64,000 nt of DNA from Alphaproteobacteria bacterium (GTDB taxonomy: Bacteria > Pseudomonadota > Alphaproteobacteria > Micavibrionales > Micavibrionaceae). Both the position numbers and the translations under genes were made by a program. The stretch's first letter is position 1, and each line of letters begins with the position of its first letter. The notes beneath the pieces are model-generated. The model was not told where the DNA came from and did not search any database. It saw nothing but the letters and a program-made list of their open reading frames with translations. The stretch is taken from NCBI GenBank assembly GCA_002401695.1, contig NVTV01000003.1:248001-312000 (forward strand). Direction: 5' to 3'. Below are positions 17,991 to 26,002 of this stretch, one piece after another.

Positions 17991-18440
17991 TTAAAATGGT
18001 TCTACGACGGCAAGAATAACGATTATGATCATAAATACAGCAGGTACTTCATTTAAAATACGAAAGAACTTTGCCGATTTTGTATTCTCGTCTGCTGCAA
18101 ATAATTTCACATACTTAATATAAACATGATGTATGCCTGTCATCAAAACAACAAAAAGCAATTTCGCATGCATCCATGGCAACGTTTTAAAATATTCCCA
18201 CTGCACATACAGCATAATACAGCCAAAGACCCATGTTAAAACCATTGCCGGATTAATAATAATTTTCAGTAATCTACGTTCCATAATTTTAAAGGTTTCC
18301 GACATATCGGATCCTTTTGGCGCATTAACGTGATAAACGAATAAACGCGGTAAATAAAGCATTCCCGCCATCCATGAGACCATTGCGATAATGTGCCCAG
18401 CGCGGATCCAGTCATAATGCATAGATAATAAATCAACCAT
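17991..18440 (-). CDS. hemJ: Protoporphyrinogen oxidase HemJ
   Basis: HemJ oxidises protoporphyrinogen IX to protoporphyrin IX in the inner membrane. The 149-residue, four-helix membrane protein has the conserved HIIAMVSWMAGMLYLPRLFVYH, with the heme-binding His, RRLLKIIINPAMVLTWVFG, MHAKLLFVVLMTGIHH and RILNEVPAVFMIIIVILAVVEPF. It lies in the rho-hemJ-hemH-hemE neighbourhood, supplying the step before ferrochelatase. The family was formerly UPF0093. Confidence 0.93.
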   Translation of the reverse strand: MVDLLSMHYDWIRAGHIIAMVSWMAGMLYLPRLFVYHVNAPKGSDMSETFKIMERRLLKIIINPAMVLTWVFGCIMLYVQWEYFKTLPWMHAKLLFVVLMTGIHHVYIKYVKLFAADENTKSAKFFRILNEVPAVFMIIIVILAVVEPF

Positions 18441-18536
18441 GTAGATATATGTATCTTATTTAGATTATGGGTTAAAGCACGAATATTTATAATTTTTTAC
18501 TATTACCAATCCTTGTAATCATAATAGAATATTTAT

Positions 18537-18887
18537 ATGAGCGACGTTAAAAAGAAAAACACATTGGCAAAAATCATCCATTCGGTTTTTGTAGGCACTT
18601 ATATATCCAGCGGGTTATTTGTTCTCATTGGATTTGGATTTGCCATTATTATATCCGGCGCAGGTCTAATGGGCGCAGCCGAGGCCCCTTCAACCATTCA
18701 TATCACAATGCGTATAGGGCATCATGGGGCAATTGCCACTGTTATTGCTCAGCTTGGTATTTATCTGGCCTGCGCATTAGGTGCAAAATTTCCGAAAGTA
18801 AGAAAAGTCTGGGCAGGTCTGGGCGCAATATTAACGGCTGTTATTTTGATTGCATTTTTAAGTGATGAAATATCGCTGCTAAATTAA
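18537..18887 (+). CDS. Small hypothetical membrane protein
   Basis: I do not recognise this 116-residue protein. It has three hydrophobic segments: near 13-42 (SVFVGTYISSGLFVLIGFGFAIIISGAG), near 62-82 and near 92-112. The central segment carries HHGAIATVIAQLGIYLACALG. It lies between hemJ and hemH on the opposite strand and ends one base before the hemH stop, so the pair is tightly convergent. A link to heme synthesis is suggested only by position. Confidence 0.7.
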   Translation: MSDVKKKNTLAKIIHSVFVGTYISSGLFVLIGFGFAIIISGAGLMGAAEAPSTIHITMRIGHHGAIATVIAQLGIYLACALGAKFPKVRKVWAGLGAILTAVILIAFLSDEISLLN

Positions 18888-19967
18888 TTAGCCTTGAAGA
18901 CTAAAATCCGATCGCATCACGCAACGACTAAATTGATCAGGACATAAACACGCGCCGCCTTGTGCCTCTATAGCGGATTTTTTAAGATGGTCATTAACCA
19001 AAAGGGCTAAAGATTTGATAAATCTTGGTGCAGCTCCAACGGTTTTCGCGCGGTAATATCCCTTTATACCTTTATCTTCAGCCAGCTTTTTATATTCAAT
19101 ATCCAGCTCTACCAGCGTTTCAACATGTTCTTGTGTGAAAGCATGCGGATATATGATGACCGCTTTTTTATCGGTGATGGCGCTGTCCAGTGCGTCATCC
19201 AGAGAAGGCCCTATCCATTTTAAACGCCCGACGCGGCTTTGATAACAAATTTGCCAATCGAGGGTCTCTATGGCGTGTTTTTCTGCCAGACAGGTTGCTA
19301 TTTTCTCTGCGCCCTTTTCGCATTGATGTTGATAAGGATCGCCGCCCTCTATGATTTTCTCCGGCAAGCCATGGGCAGAAAATAAAATGCGGGGATTTGT
19401 GTGTCCATCATCTTGTGCTTGTTGATACAGCGCATAGATATGCTCGGCAGAGGTTTCAATAAAACCATCATCGTAAGGGTAACAACAAACCATCGATATT
19501 TCGGGATTATAATTTATGTCAGCAAGGGCGGCTTTAAAATTCTCCAGCGAAGACCAAGTGGTGGTGGTTGAGAATTGCGGATAGAGCGGCAGTAATATAA
19601 TTTTCTCTGCGCCCCACTCTTGCACATTTTTAGCGACTTCAGGTGCCATCGGATGCCAATAACGCATGGAAACAAACACTTTATATGTATTCCCGTCATT
19701 TTGCGCATTTAAAATGGCTTCCAGCGCGGTGGCTTGTTCTTGCGAGTTTTCCAGTAAAGGCGATTTATCACCGAGTTCTTGATATGATTGCCCTGCTTCA
19801 CGTTTTGAGCGTTTCTTGCTGATATATTTCGCGAGTAAAAAACGGATCGGCAACGGCGCGGTTATAATGTTTTTATCCATGAAAAAATTCATTAAGAAGG
19901 GCTCTATCGCTTCTTTTGAAGAAGGCCCTCCCAAATTAAAAAGAACAACAGCGATATCCCTACTCAT
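18888..19967 (-). CDS. hemH: Ferrochelatase
   Basis: HemH inserts ferrous iron into protoporphyrin IX. The 359-residue protein has VVLFNLGGPSSKEAIEPFL, SMRYWHP, ILLPLYPQFSTTTTWSS, the catalytic-His segment LFSAHGLPEKIIEGGDPY, CYQSRVGRLKWIGPSLDDAL and YPHAFTQEHVETLVELDIEY. The C terminus carries Cys at 340, 342 and 349 (CLCPDQFSRC), a CxCx6C pattern that, with an internal Cys, can bind a [2Fe-2S] cluster as in the Caulobacter enzyme. It overlaps hemE by eight bases and is transcribed with it. Confidence 0.96.
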   Translation of the reverse strand: MSRDIAVVLFNLGGPSSKEAIEPFLMNFFMDKNIITAPLPIRFLLAKYISKKRSKREAGQSYQELGDKSPLLENSQEQATALEAILNAQNDGNTYKVFVSMRYWHPMAPEVAKNVQEWGAEKIILLPLYPQFSTTTTWSSLENFKAALADINYNPEISMVCCYPYDDGFIETSAEHIYALYQQAQDDGHTNPRILFSAHGLPEKIIEGGDPYQHQCEKGAEKIATCLAEKHAIETLDWQICYQSRVGRLKWIGPSLDDALDSAITDKKAVIIYPHAFTQEHVETLVELDIEYKKLAEDKGIKGYYRAKTVGAAPRFIKSLALLVNDHLKKSAIEAQGGACLCPDQFSRCVMRSDFSLQG

Positions 19968-21015
19968 AGCTAAATTCTCTTATATAGCGCACAAGGTCTT
20001 CGACATGTTCGACAGGTGTATCTTTATGAATGCCATGACCAAGGTTAAAGATAAAATTACCATCCGAGAGATCGCCTATAATTTTCTCTACCGAGAGCTT
20101 TAACGCATCACCCCCTGCAAGCAAACAAATCGGATCAAGATTTCCCTGAACAGGAACTAGTGGCTGTAATGATCGCGCTGCCCATTTTGTATCAAGGGCT
20201 TGATCTATGCTAACGGCTGTAACGCCCGTATCTTGAATATAGGATAAATAATTTTGTCCTGCGCATCTTGGGAAGCCAATAATCGGAACATTCGGATGTG
20301 TGTCATGTACCAAATCTATAATTTGTCTTGTCGGCTGGATAACCCATTTTCTAAAGCTTTGTGAATCCAAAGCCCCTGCCCAACTATCAAAAATCTGTAG
20401 AACTTCAGCGCCTGCATTAACCTGATTAATCAAATATTGCGCGGTTGATTCCACCAATAAATCTATTAATCCTGCAAAGGCTTGCTGATCTTGATAGGCC
20501 AGTTTTCTGACATTGAAAAAATCTTTACTGCCGCCACCCTCAACCATGTAGCAAGCCACCGTCCATGGCGCACCACAAAATCCGATCAAAGCTGTTCCGT
20601 TATGATTTTCTTGTTGCAGTGATGTTTTCACTTTGCTCAAAGCTTCATAGACCGGCGTTAGGGTTTTTTCGAAGCTGTTAAAATTCAGTTTTGAAAAATC
20701 TTCTGCAGATCGCAAAGGGTCAAGCTTTGGCCCTTCACCTTGCACAAATTCAAGGCTTTGCCCCAAAGCATGCGGAATAACCAAAATATCCGAAAATATA
20801 ATCGCTGCATCCATACCAAATCTTCGAATTGGCTGCATCGTAATCTCACAGGCCAGCTCTGGGTTATAGGCCATATCCAAAAAACCACCCGCCTCTTTGC
20901 GCAAAGCCATATATTCCGGCAAATATCGCCCTGCTTGGCGCATAAACCAAAACGGTATATGATCGGGTTTGTGTTTGTTCAAAACTTCTATAAAATTCTT
21001 TTTTTGGTAAGCCAT
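19960..21015 (-). CDS. hemE: Uroporphyrinogen decarboxylase
   Basis: HemE removes four acetate carboxyls from uroporphyrinogen III. The 351-residue TIM barrel starts PFWFMRQAGRYLPEYMALR, the family signature with active-site Arg residues, followed by DAAIIFSDILVIPHALG (catalytic Asp in FSDIL), GFCGAPWTVACYMVEGGGSKDF, QIFDSWAGALD, VPIIGFPRCAG and FNLGHGIHKDTPVEHVEDLVRYIRE. In Caulobacter and other alphaproteobacteria hemE borders the chromosome origin; here too an AT-rich gene-free region lies directly upstream. Confidence 0.97.
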   Translation of the reverse strand: MAYQKKNFIEVLNKHKPDHIPFWFMRQAGRYLPEYMALRKEAGGFLDMAYNPELACEITMQPIRRFGMDAAIIFSDILVIPHALGQSLEFVQGEGPKLDPLRSAEDFSKLNFNSFEKTLTPVYEALSKVKTSLQQENHNGTALIGFCGAPWTVACYMVEGGGSKDFFNVRKLAYQDQQAFAGLIDLLVESTAQYLINQVNAGAEVLQIFDSWAGALDSQSFRKWVIQPTRQIIDLVHDTHPNVPIIGFPRCAGQNYLSYIQDTGVTAVSIDQALDTKWAARSLQPLVPVQGNLDPICLLAGGDALKLSVEKIIGDLSDGNFIFNLGHGIHKDTPVEHVEDLVRYIREFSYE

Positions 21016-21446
21016 TGTCTAAATCTTTAATTTCATTTGCGATGAGTATTTCAAATTAACGAATTTAAACATAGCCCTATTTTATAATATAAATAGTATT
21101 TTATTTAGGTGGTAGATAGATATAGGGGCTGTGAGTCTCGGGGATTAAATTTTGTCCCGATTTTACACACAGCTGAGATTATTTATAATTTGGCGGATTC
21201 ATTTTGAGTCGCATGTTGTCGAGGATTTTTTTTATTTCTACATTTTAGAGTTTTCTACAGGTGGAAGACTCACCCTAATGGTATGAGGATGGATTCGGGG
21301 TAACTTAATCCACCTATTTATACAAAAACGGCTCTTGGATTCGCACACAAGGTTTTCCCCAAGGTGAATTCAGTAATCGCCTTGATTTTTAGACATAAAA
21401 CCCGCATTATTGCTTTTCCTAATCACTATTTAGCGAATCACCTGAC
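21016..21446. other. oriC: Candidate chromosome replication origin (oriC) beside hemE
   Basis: This 431-base gene-free region lies between the divergent hemE and a plus-strand gene. It has an AT-only or nearly AT-only stretch at about 21079-21106 that could be an unwinding element. I see no perfect DnaA box, but three 7-of-9 matches to TTATCCACA: TTTTACACA (21161-21169), TAATCCACC (21306-21314) and TTTTCCCCA (21353-21361). Established knowledge: the Caulobacter and Rickettsia origins lie beside hemE. parS sites 8-20 kb away support an origin-proximal location. Assignment is inference. Confidence 0.55.
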
Positions 21447-22067
21447 ATGTTTGACGAAGCCTTCACAAAATTAGAAATTGACGAAATTGCATCTCTTCTG
21501 GATGTTTTGAATAAAAAGATCGAGGGCAGTACTTTTGATCCCTTGGAAACAACTATTCTTGCTGTTGAGGTACCTTTTTATACAGGCTATCGTTTTTTAA
21601 GCGTGGCTGATCATGCAACAAACCCGCCGTTACAACGTTTTGTGTTTCAAAAGAATGATACGCAGGATTTCACGGTTATTGATTGGACATATAAGACAAT
21701 CTACGATTTGAATACAACAGTGCCGATTGCTTTAGATGATAAGAATGTTTTGGAATATGTGCGGTTCTTCTTTGCGTATGTGAAAGGTCGTCATGGTCGT
21801 TTCATTATTTGCGAAAGCGCGGATAATGTTCAATGGAAAGACGACCCGCCGGAAGAAGTGCGGAAGAAATTGAATAAAACAATGCAGCCGCTAGAGATTA
21901 AAGAAAAGCGCAAAGATGGCGTTTATGCGATTAAAGCGTTCATGATGCTGAAAGATGCTTTATTTAATGTCGATATATATGTGGAGCCGAATGGCCGCGT
22001 TACAATGTCTGATCATGAGATCTTGATTGAAGATGTTCCTGTGCTGGATTCAGCGTTCGGGCAATAA
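21447..22067 (+). CDS. Hypothetical protein next to candidate oriC
   Basis: I do not recognise this 206-residue protein. It is soluble and acidic, with no signal peptide. It starts MFDEAFTKLEIDEIASLLDVLNKKIEGSTFDPLETTILAVEVPFYTGYRF and has a mixed alpha/beta composition (LYSVADHA, FVFQKNDTQDFTVIDWTYKTIYDLN, VRFFFAYVKGRHGRFIICE). In other alphaproteobacteria this side of the origin carries a ppsR (DUF299) gene, as far as I know, and this protein does not show those motifs. It is the first of three unknown plus-strand genes running away from the candidate origin. Confidence 0.65.
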   Translation: MFDEAFTKLEIDEIASLLDVLNKKIEGSTFDPLETTILAVEVPFYTGYRFLSVADHATNPPLQRFVFQKNDTQDFTVIDWTYKTIYDLNTTVPIALDDKNVLEYVRFFFAYVKGRHGRFIICESADNVQWKDDPPEEVRKKLNKTMQPLEIKEKRKDGVYAIKAFMMLKDALFNVDIYVEPNGRVTMSDHEILIEDVPVLDSAFGQ

Positions 22068-22141
22068 TTTCTTAAATCTCTTCTATCTGTAAATTCATAA
22101 AATGTGCCATAAAGTGGTATTATTTCCATAATAACACAGTT

Positions 22142-22285
22142 CCTTAACCCTTTATTTACGCGATGTTAAGGGCTTGTTAGGGAAGGGCGCATTTTTCTTC
22201 AAAAAAGACGATTTTTCGTGTTTTTGGTAGGAAAGCGTTAATAATTACCATCGATAATAAACCCATGTCACGCACAACCTTGTGC
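22142..22285. repeat. Two inverted repeats before the gene at 22321
   Basis: CCTTAAC (22142-22148) pairs with GTTAAGG (22165-22171), and GCACAA-CC-TTGTGC forms a perfect short palindrome at 22272-22285. Both lie in the 253-base gap between two unknown genes. They may be operators or transcript hairpins; neither is followed by a T-run. Confidence 0.4.
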
Positions 22286-22320
22286 AGCACATATTGATAG
22301 TCACAAAATGGTATGGGTCC

Positions 22321-23640
22321 ATGAGCAATAATTTTGAAGAATTTTCCAACGCAGCATTAATACGCAACAGAGTGTGTATGGTTGCCTATACATTAAATGG
22401 TGAGCAACCGGTTATATCGACGCATATCGGTGATCAGCCACTTTATTATATGGATGAAGAAATTATTGAAGATGAGGAACTTTTTGATCCTGCCGAGCTT
22501 GATATGTTGGCGCATGAAATTCGTACATTAAAAGAGGAAATGTCCGGCCTTGATGAAACGCCGTTTTTCATTCCCGAGAATACGATGCTTGCTTTTCAAG
22601 AATTTGCGGAAAATGCGGAAAGCTTTGGTATTGATTTATCACTAAGCAAGCAAGAAAAAGAACAACGTTTAAAAGATGTTTTGAATATTCTGGGGGAGAG
22701 TCGTTTGGCTTCTTCTTATCTGAATGTTGCAGAAAAACACGATATAAAAATTATGATGAGCGAACAGATCGAAAAAGCATTTTATGATCGTCGCAGCGGG
22801 TCCATTTTAATCAATCCAAATATGCAGGTTAATGAGCAAGTCTTATTACTGTCACGTGAATTACGCCGTCATTGGCAACATCGTCAGGGTGTTTTGATTA
22901 ATCCTCTGATGTTCCAGCCGGAAAATGCGATCCTGATTAATCGGGCGCAGGAAGCGGATCTTGTGGTTTCTGTTATACGCACGGCGTGGGAATTACAATT
23001 AGCAGGTATTAGAGATGTTTGGGAGCGGGTTGAAAACTCTCCTATGGCGGATTTATCGCGGGCTTATGCGCGTGAAGCCTTTATGGATTTCCGTACGATT
23101 AATAATGGCGTGGCCAGTACGGCCGTTTTCGAGGCATGGTTCTTATCCGAGCGTTGCCGCCAACAAGACAAGAAAATCATTCAGGCGATGCTTGCGGATT
23201 ATAATGGTTATGTCTTTGAAAGCAGCACATCATCTGAAAACGTCACGGCGGAATTAATTTCTGGGCTGGGCGAGATGCCGTTCGGCAAAAATTACCTCTC
23301 CGCCCATGCCGTTACGATCATGGAAGACCCGATCTTTGCCGAGGTGAGAGATCGCTCTAACGCGAATTTCCTATGGTTTATCAAGTTTGAGCGTACATTT
23401 AAAGAAACGGAACAACACTTGCAATTAGAGTCTGACTTATCCACACATGGCATCCGTCATGAGTTGTTAAAACAAAATAGTCAGGATCAAATTGATGGCC
23501 ACGAACAAAGCGCAGACATTATTCAACTTTTTGAACACCAACCAAAAATCCAAAAAGAAAATGATGGGAAAAAGCTGTCCTCAAACAGCAAGCGTAGTGC
23601 ACAAATCATCGATCTTAAACGCTGGTCAAGCAAGAAATAA
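22321..23640 (+). CDS. Uncharacterised protein, first of a tandem paralogous pair
   Basis: The 439-residue soluble protein has an acidic N-terminal third and a central region ILINPNMQVNEQVLLLSRELRRHWQHRQG...AILINRAQEADLVVSVIRTAWELQLAGIRDVWERVENSPMADLSRAYAREAFMDFRTINNG. It may belong to a putative metallopeptidase family that I recall as DUF6782, but I cannot verify this, and the usual HExxH position reads RELRRHWQH. The C-terminal tail is Lys/Ser-rich and charged. It shares the RAQEADLVV-x-WEL segment and the layout with the next gene. ATG at 22321 was chosen over a GTG 13 codons upstream. A perfect DnaA box lies at 23437-23445. Confidence 0.7.
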   Translation: MSNNFEEFSNAALIRNRVCMVAYTLNGEQPVISTHIGDQPLYYMDEEIIEDEELFDPAELDMLAHEIRTLKEEMSGLDETPFFIPENTMLAFQEFAENAESFGIDLSLSKQEKEQRLKDVLNILGESRLASSYLNVAEKHDIKIMMSEQIEKAFYDRRSGSILINPNMQVNEQVLLLSRELRRHWQHRQGVLINPLMFQPENAILINRAQEADLVVSVIRTAWELQLAGIRDVWERVENSPMADLSRAYAREAFMDFRTINNGVASTAVFEAWFLSERCRQQDKKIIQAMLADYNGYVFESSTSSENVTAELISGLGEMPFGKNYLSAHAVTIMEDPIFAEVRDRSNANFLWFIKFERTFKETEQHLQLESDLSTHGIRHELLKQNSQDQIDGHEQSADIIQLFEHQPKIQKENDGKKLSSNSKRSAQIIDLKRWSSKK

Positions 23641-23674
23641 CACACGAATTGAGTATCTGGGTGAAGGCGGCGTA

Positions 23675-24676
23675 ATGGAACTGAAATCAAATCAGCCACG
23701 GAAGAAGACAATTGATTGTCTGTCTTTGGACACTTTAACGATTACCGAGACACAATGGTATTTTGCCGAGCTGTGCCTTGATTGCGTTGATATTGATGCG
23801 TTCGTAAATGATGACGCGGAAATCGAAGATTACAGAGATATTTTAAGCTGGTGTGCCAGCGTTATGACTTGCAGCCCGTCTGCGCGTCTTCTTTTGAAAG
23901 AAGCCACTGACAAAGACTGGAAAGTCACAGTTGAAGATTTGAATGGCAGTGATTACTACGTTGATGTAGAAGAAAAATTATTAATTCTCGATAATAATGC
24001 ATTGTTACCATGCGCGTTGGGGAGATCCGATTATTTCAGAAATATAATGTTGGTTACAATGGTGAAAGCCCTGCGTGATATATGGCAGGAAAAACGCCAT
24101 GGCGGGTTTGATACACTATACTCACCTGATCATATTTTGTTGATGGAGCGTATTCGCGCCGCAGACCTTGATGTGATAGCAATTTTGGTGGCTTGGGAGC
24201 TTCGCTCGGAAGAGTTTACTGATATTTGGCGTCATATGCTTGGCTCTGATATTGGGGACATGGCGATGGCGTATTCAGGATATATTGAGCGCGATCCATC
24301 CGCACAGTTTAACGGGCAGGGCTTGGTCTCTACGTATAAGCAATGGTTTCGTTGTTCAAAGCGCATAGATTCTTGTGATCATGATGCGTTGGAATATATG
24401 GATGATGTTCTGGCCAGTTATGACGTTGTTAATCCGTTTGGCTCTAAAAAACCATCGAAAATGAGTGTTGAAATTTTATCATGTTTGCCTGATAAAACGG
24501 CGTATTTGCAAGGGTTAGGCGCGGAAATTTTGAGTGATCCGATTTATGCGTCCGTTGATAATGTGATCAACCAAACGCATCTGTTCCATATCATGTATGA
24601 TTTACAAGCCGTCGTCGTTGAAGATGTCCCATTCCGTGACGCTGATTTGGCACGCAAAATTTTCCCTGTTGAGTAG
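23675..24676 (+). CDS. Uncharacterised protein, second of a tandem paralogous pair
   Basis: The 333-residue protein resembles the preceding one over most of its length: MERIRAADLDVIAILVAWELRSEEFTDIWRHMLGSDIGDMAMAYSGYIERDP matches RAQEADLVVSVIRTAWELQLAGIRDVWERVENSPMADLSRAYAREAFMDF, and both end with a GLGAEILSDPIYASV / AHAVTIMEDPIFAEV segment. ATG at 23675 has GAAGGCGG just upstream; an open frame extends further upstream inside the previous gene but lacks a ribosome site. The pair looks like an old tandem duplication and is probably one operon (34 bases apart). Function unknown. Confidence 0.7.
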   Translation: MELKSNQPRKKTIDCLSLDTLTITETQWYFAELCLDCVDIDAFVNDDAEIEDYRDILSWCASVMTCSPSARLLLKEATDKDWKVTVEDLNGSDYYVDVEEKLLILDNNALLPCALGRSDYFRNIMLVTMVKALRDIWQEKRHGGFDTLYSPDHILLMERIRAADLDVIAILVAWELRSEEFTDIWRHMLGSDIGDMAMAYSGYIERDPSAQFNGQGLVSTYKQWFRCSKRIDSCDHDALEYMDDVLASYDVVNPFGSKKPSKMSVEILSCLPDKTAYLQGLGAEILSDPIYASVDNVINQTHLFHIMYDLQAVVVEDVPFRDADLARKIFPVE

Positions 24677-24713
24677 GGTTCTCATTATCTCTCATAATTT
24701 TATTTTTTAAAGT

Positions 24714-25178
24714 CTATCCACGGCCACGATAGGATGCGACGCCTTGATCGGGAATCCAGACGTCTTCGGGTGGTTTTCCGGTTTGGAAGAACACATCAAT
24801 GGGAATGCCGCCGCGTGGATACCAGTACCCACCAATGCGCAGCCATACAGGATCCATCAGCTCCACCAATCTGTTGGCGATTGAAACCGTGCAATCTTCG
24901 TGGAATGCGCCGTGATTACGGAATGATCCCAAAAATAGCTTCAGTGATTTACTCTCGACCAGCCAGTCACCCGGCACATAATCAATCATCAGGGTCGCAA
25001 AGTCCGGCGCGCCTGTAATCGGGCACATAGAGGTAAATTCAGGCGCAGTAAAGCGCACGAGATAGGGGGTTTTCTTTTGCGGGTTCGAGACGCGCTCCAA
25101 CACTGCTTTTGCAGGACTTTCAGGCAGGGAACTTGATCCGCCAAGCTGGGTCAGGTTTTCGTATATATTATCGCTCAT
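24714..25178 (-). CDS. queF: 7-cyano-7-deazaguanine reductase QueF
   Basis: QueF reduces preQ0 to preQ1 with NADPH in queuosine synthesis. The 154-residue single-domain (YkvM-type) protein has the catalytic Cys in [15 protein letters not shown], the QueF motif [22 protein letters not shown], with substrate Glu and His, and [14 protein letters not shown]. It belongs to the T-fold superfamily. The other queuosine genes are not in the window. It is two bases downstream of the stop-to-start region of an exported membrane protein on the same strand. Confidence 0.96.
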   Translation of the reverse strand: MSDNIYENLTQLGGSSSLPESPAKAVLERVSNPQKKTPYLVRFTAPEFTSMCPITGAPDFATLMIDYVPGDWLVESKSLKLFLGSFRNHGAFHEDCTVSIANRLVELMDPVWLRIGGYWYPRGGIPIDVFFQTGKPPEDVWIPDQGVASYRGRG

Positions 25179-25180
25179 TT

Positions 25181-25990
25181 TTAGTTCCTTGTTTCTTCTT
25201 GATTAGTTTTAGGCTTTTTCAGTGATTTAATGTGCAGTATGAATATTAAAATCGCGAAAAGGACAGCGGCAGTCAGAACATACATTCTAAACTCGCCAAA
25301 GAGAATAGTTAGAACAAAAATCGCAGGCATTATCACAAAGAATGCCCACATCTGTATGATGCCCTTGGTTCTTTTGCCCTGTTTTTCGTTACGTTTTGCA
25401 ATGCGAAAGACGTATAGTGGGCTTAGTAAAATAAGGATAAGAGAGCCGATTAAAATTATTACATTCATGTAGTAATAAGCTGTACTTCCAAACGAACCAA
25501 ACGTCCTGTAGTCATATAGAGGTTCTCCTAAATTATAGTTAGGATCTTCTGGGGTTGTAAGTGCAATAAACAGAAACCCGTGCTCTGCAAGAAACCAATA
25601 GTTTTGAGCCATACTGAGTGCATTATAATCAATAGATTTTGTCGGGTGAGAGCAAAGGCCTAGATTTGGAATTTTTATAAAATCATCATTCTCTGTATAG
25701 TCCGCAACCAGCATAATATTGCTGCCAATGGACAAAAATTTTCCGCATGAATCAATCTGAGCGGTATAGATATGTTTGCCTTCGCCTTTCCAGAGTTTTT
25801 TTACTGATAGATCGACATAAACTTGATTATTTATCGTACGACATGATTTAACCTTAGCGGTGAAAAGAAGGTCATGATCATCCATGAGATTGGATGGAAA
25901 GTAAGAAAACATGCAGGCATAGCTGTTGCTTGAATGTAATATGATCATTACAGAGAGTAAGAAAATTCTTTTAAGGTTTTTAAACATCAT
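25181..25990 (-). CDS. Exported NTR/TIMP-like domain protein with C-terminal membrane helices
   Basis: The 269-residue protein begins with a signal peptide ([19 protein letters not shown]); the Cys directly after SYA could be a mature N-terminal or lipid-bearing Cys. The following domain, [32 protein letters not shown], then [22 protein letters not shown] and [10 protein letters not shown], has the layout of bacterial NTR/TIMP-like OB-fold domains, including the disulphide Cys residues. Three membrane helices follow near 175-195, 210-230 and 235-255. Role unknown; it lies between radA and queF on the same strand. Confidence 0.6.
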   Translation of the reverse strand: MMFKNLKRIFLLSVMIILHSSNSYACMFSYFPSNLMDDHDLLFTAKVKSCRTINNQVYVDLSVKKLWKGEGKHIYTAQIDSCGKFLSIGSNIMLVADYTENDDFIKIPNLGLCSHPTKSIDYNALSMAQNYWFLAEHGFLFIALTTPEDPNYNLGEPLYDYRTFGSFGSTAYYYMNVIILIGSLILILLSPLYVFRIAKRNEKQGKRTKGIIQMWAFFVIMPAIFVLTILFGEFRMYVLTAAVLFAILIFILHIKSLKKPKTNQEETRN

Positions 25991-26002
25991 CTTAGCTTAA
26001 CC

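Noticed and set aside
21060-21075. A CtrA-type site, TTAA-CGAAT-TTAA, in the candidate origin
   Set aside because: The spacer is five bases, whereas CtrA sites need seven, so a cell-cycle regulator site is not supported.
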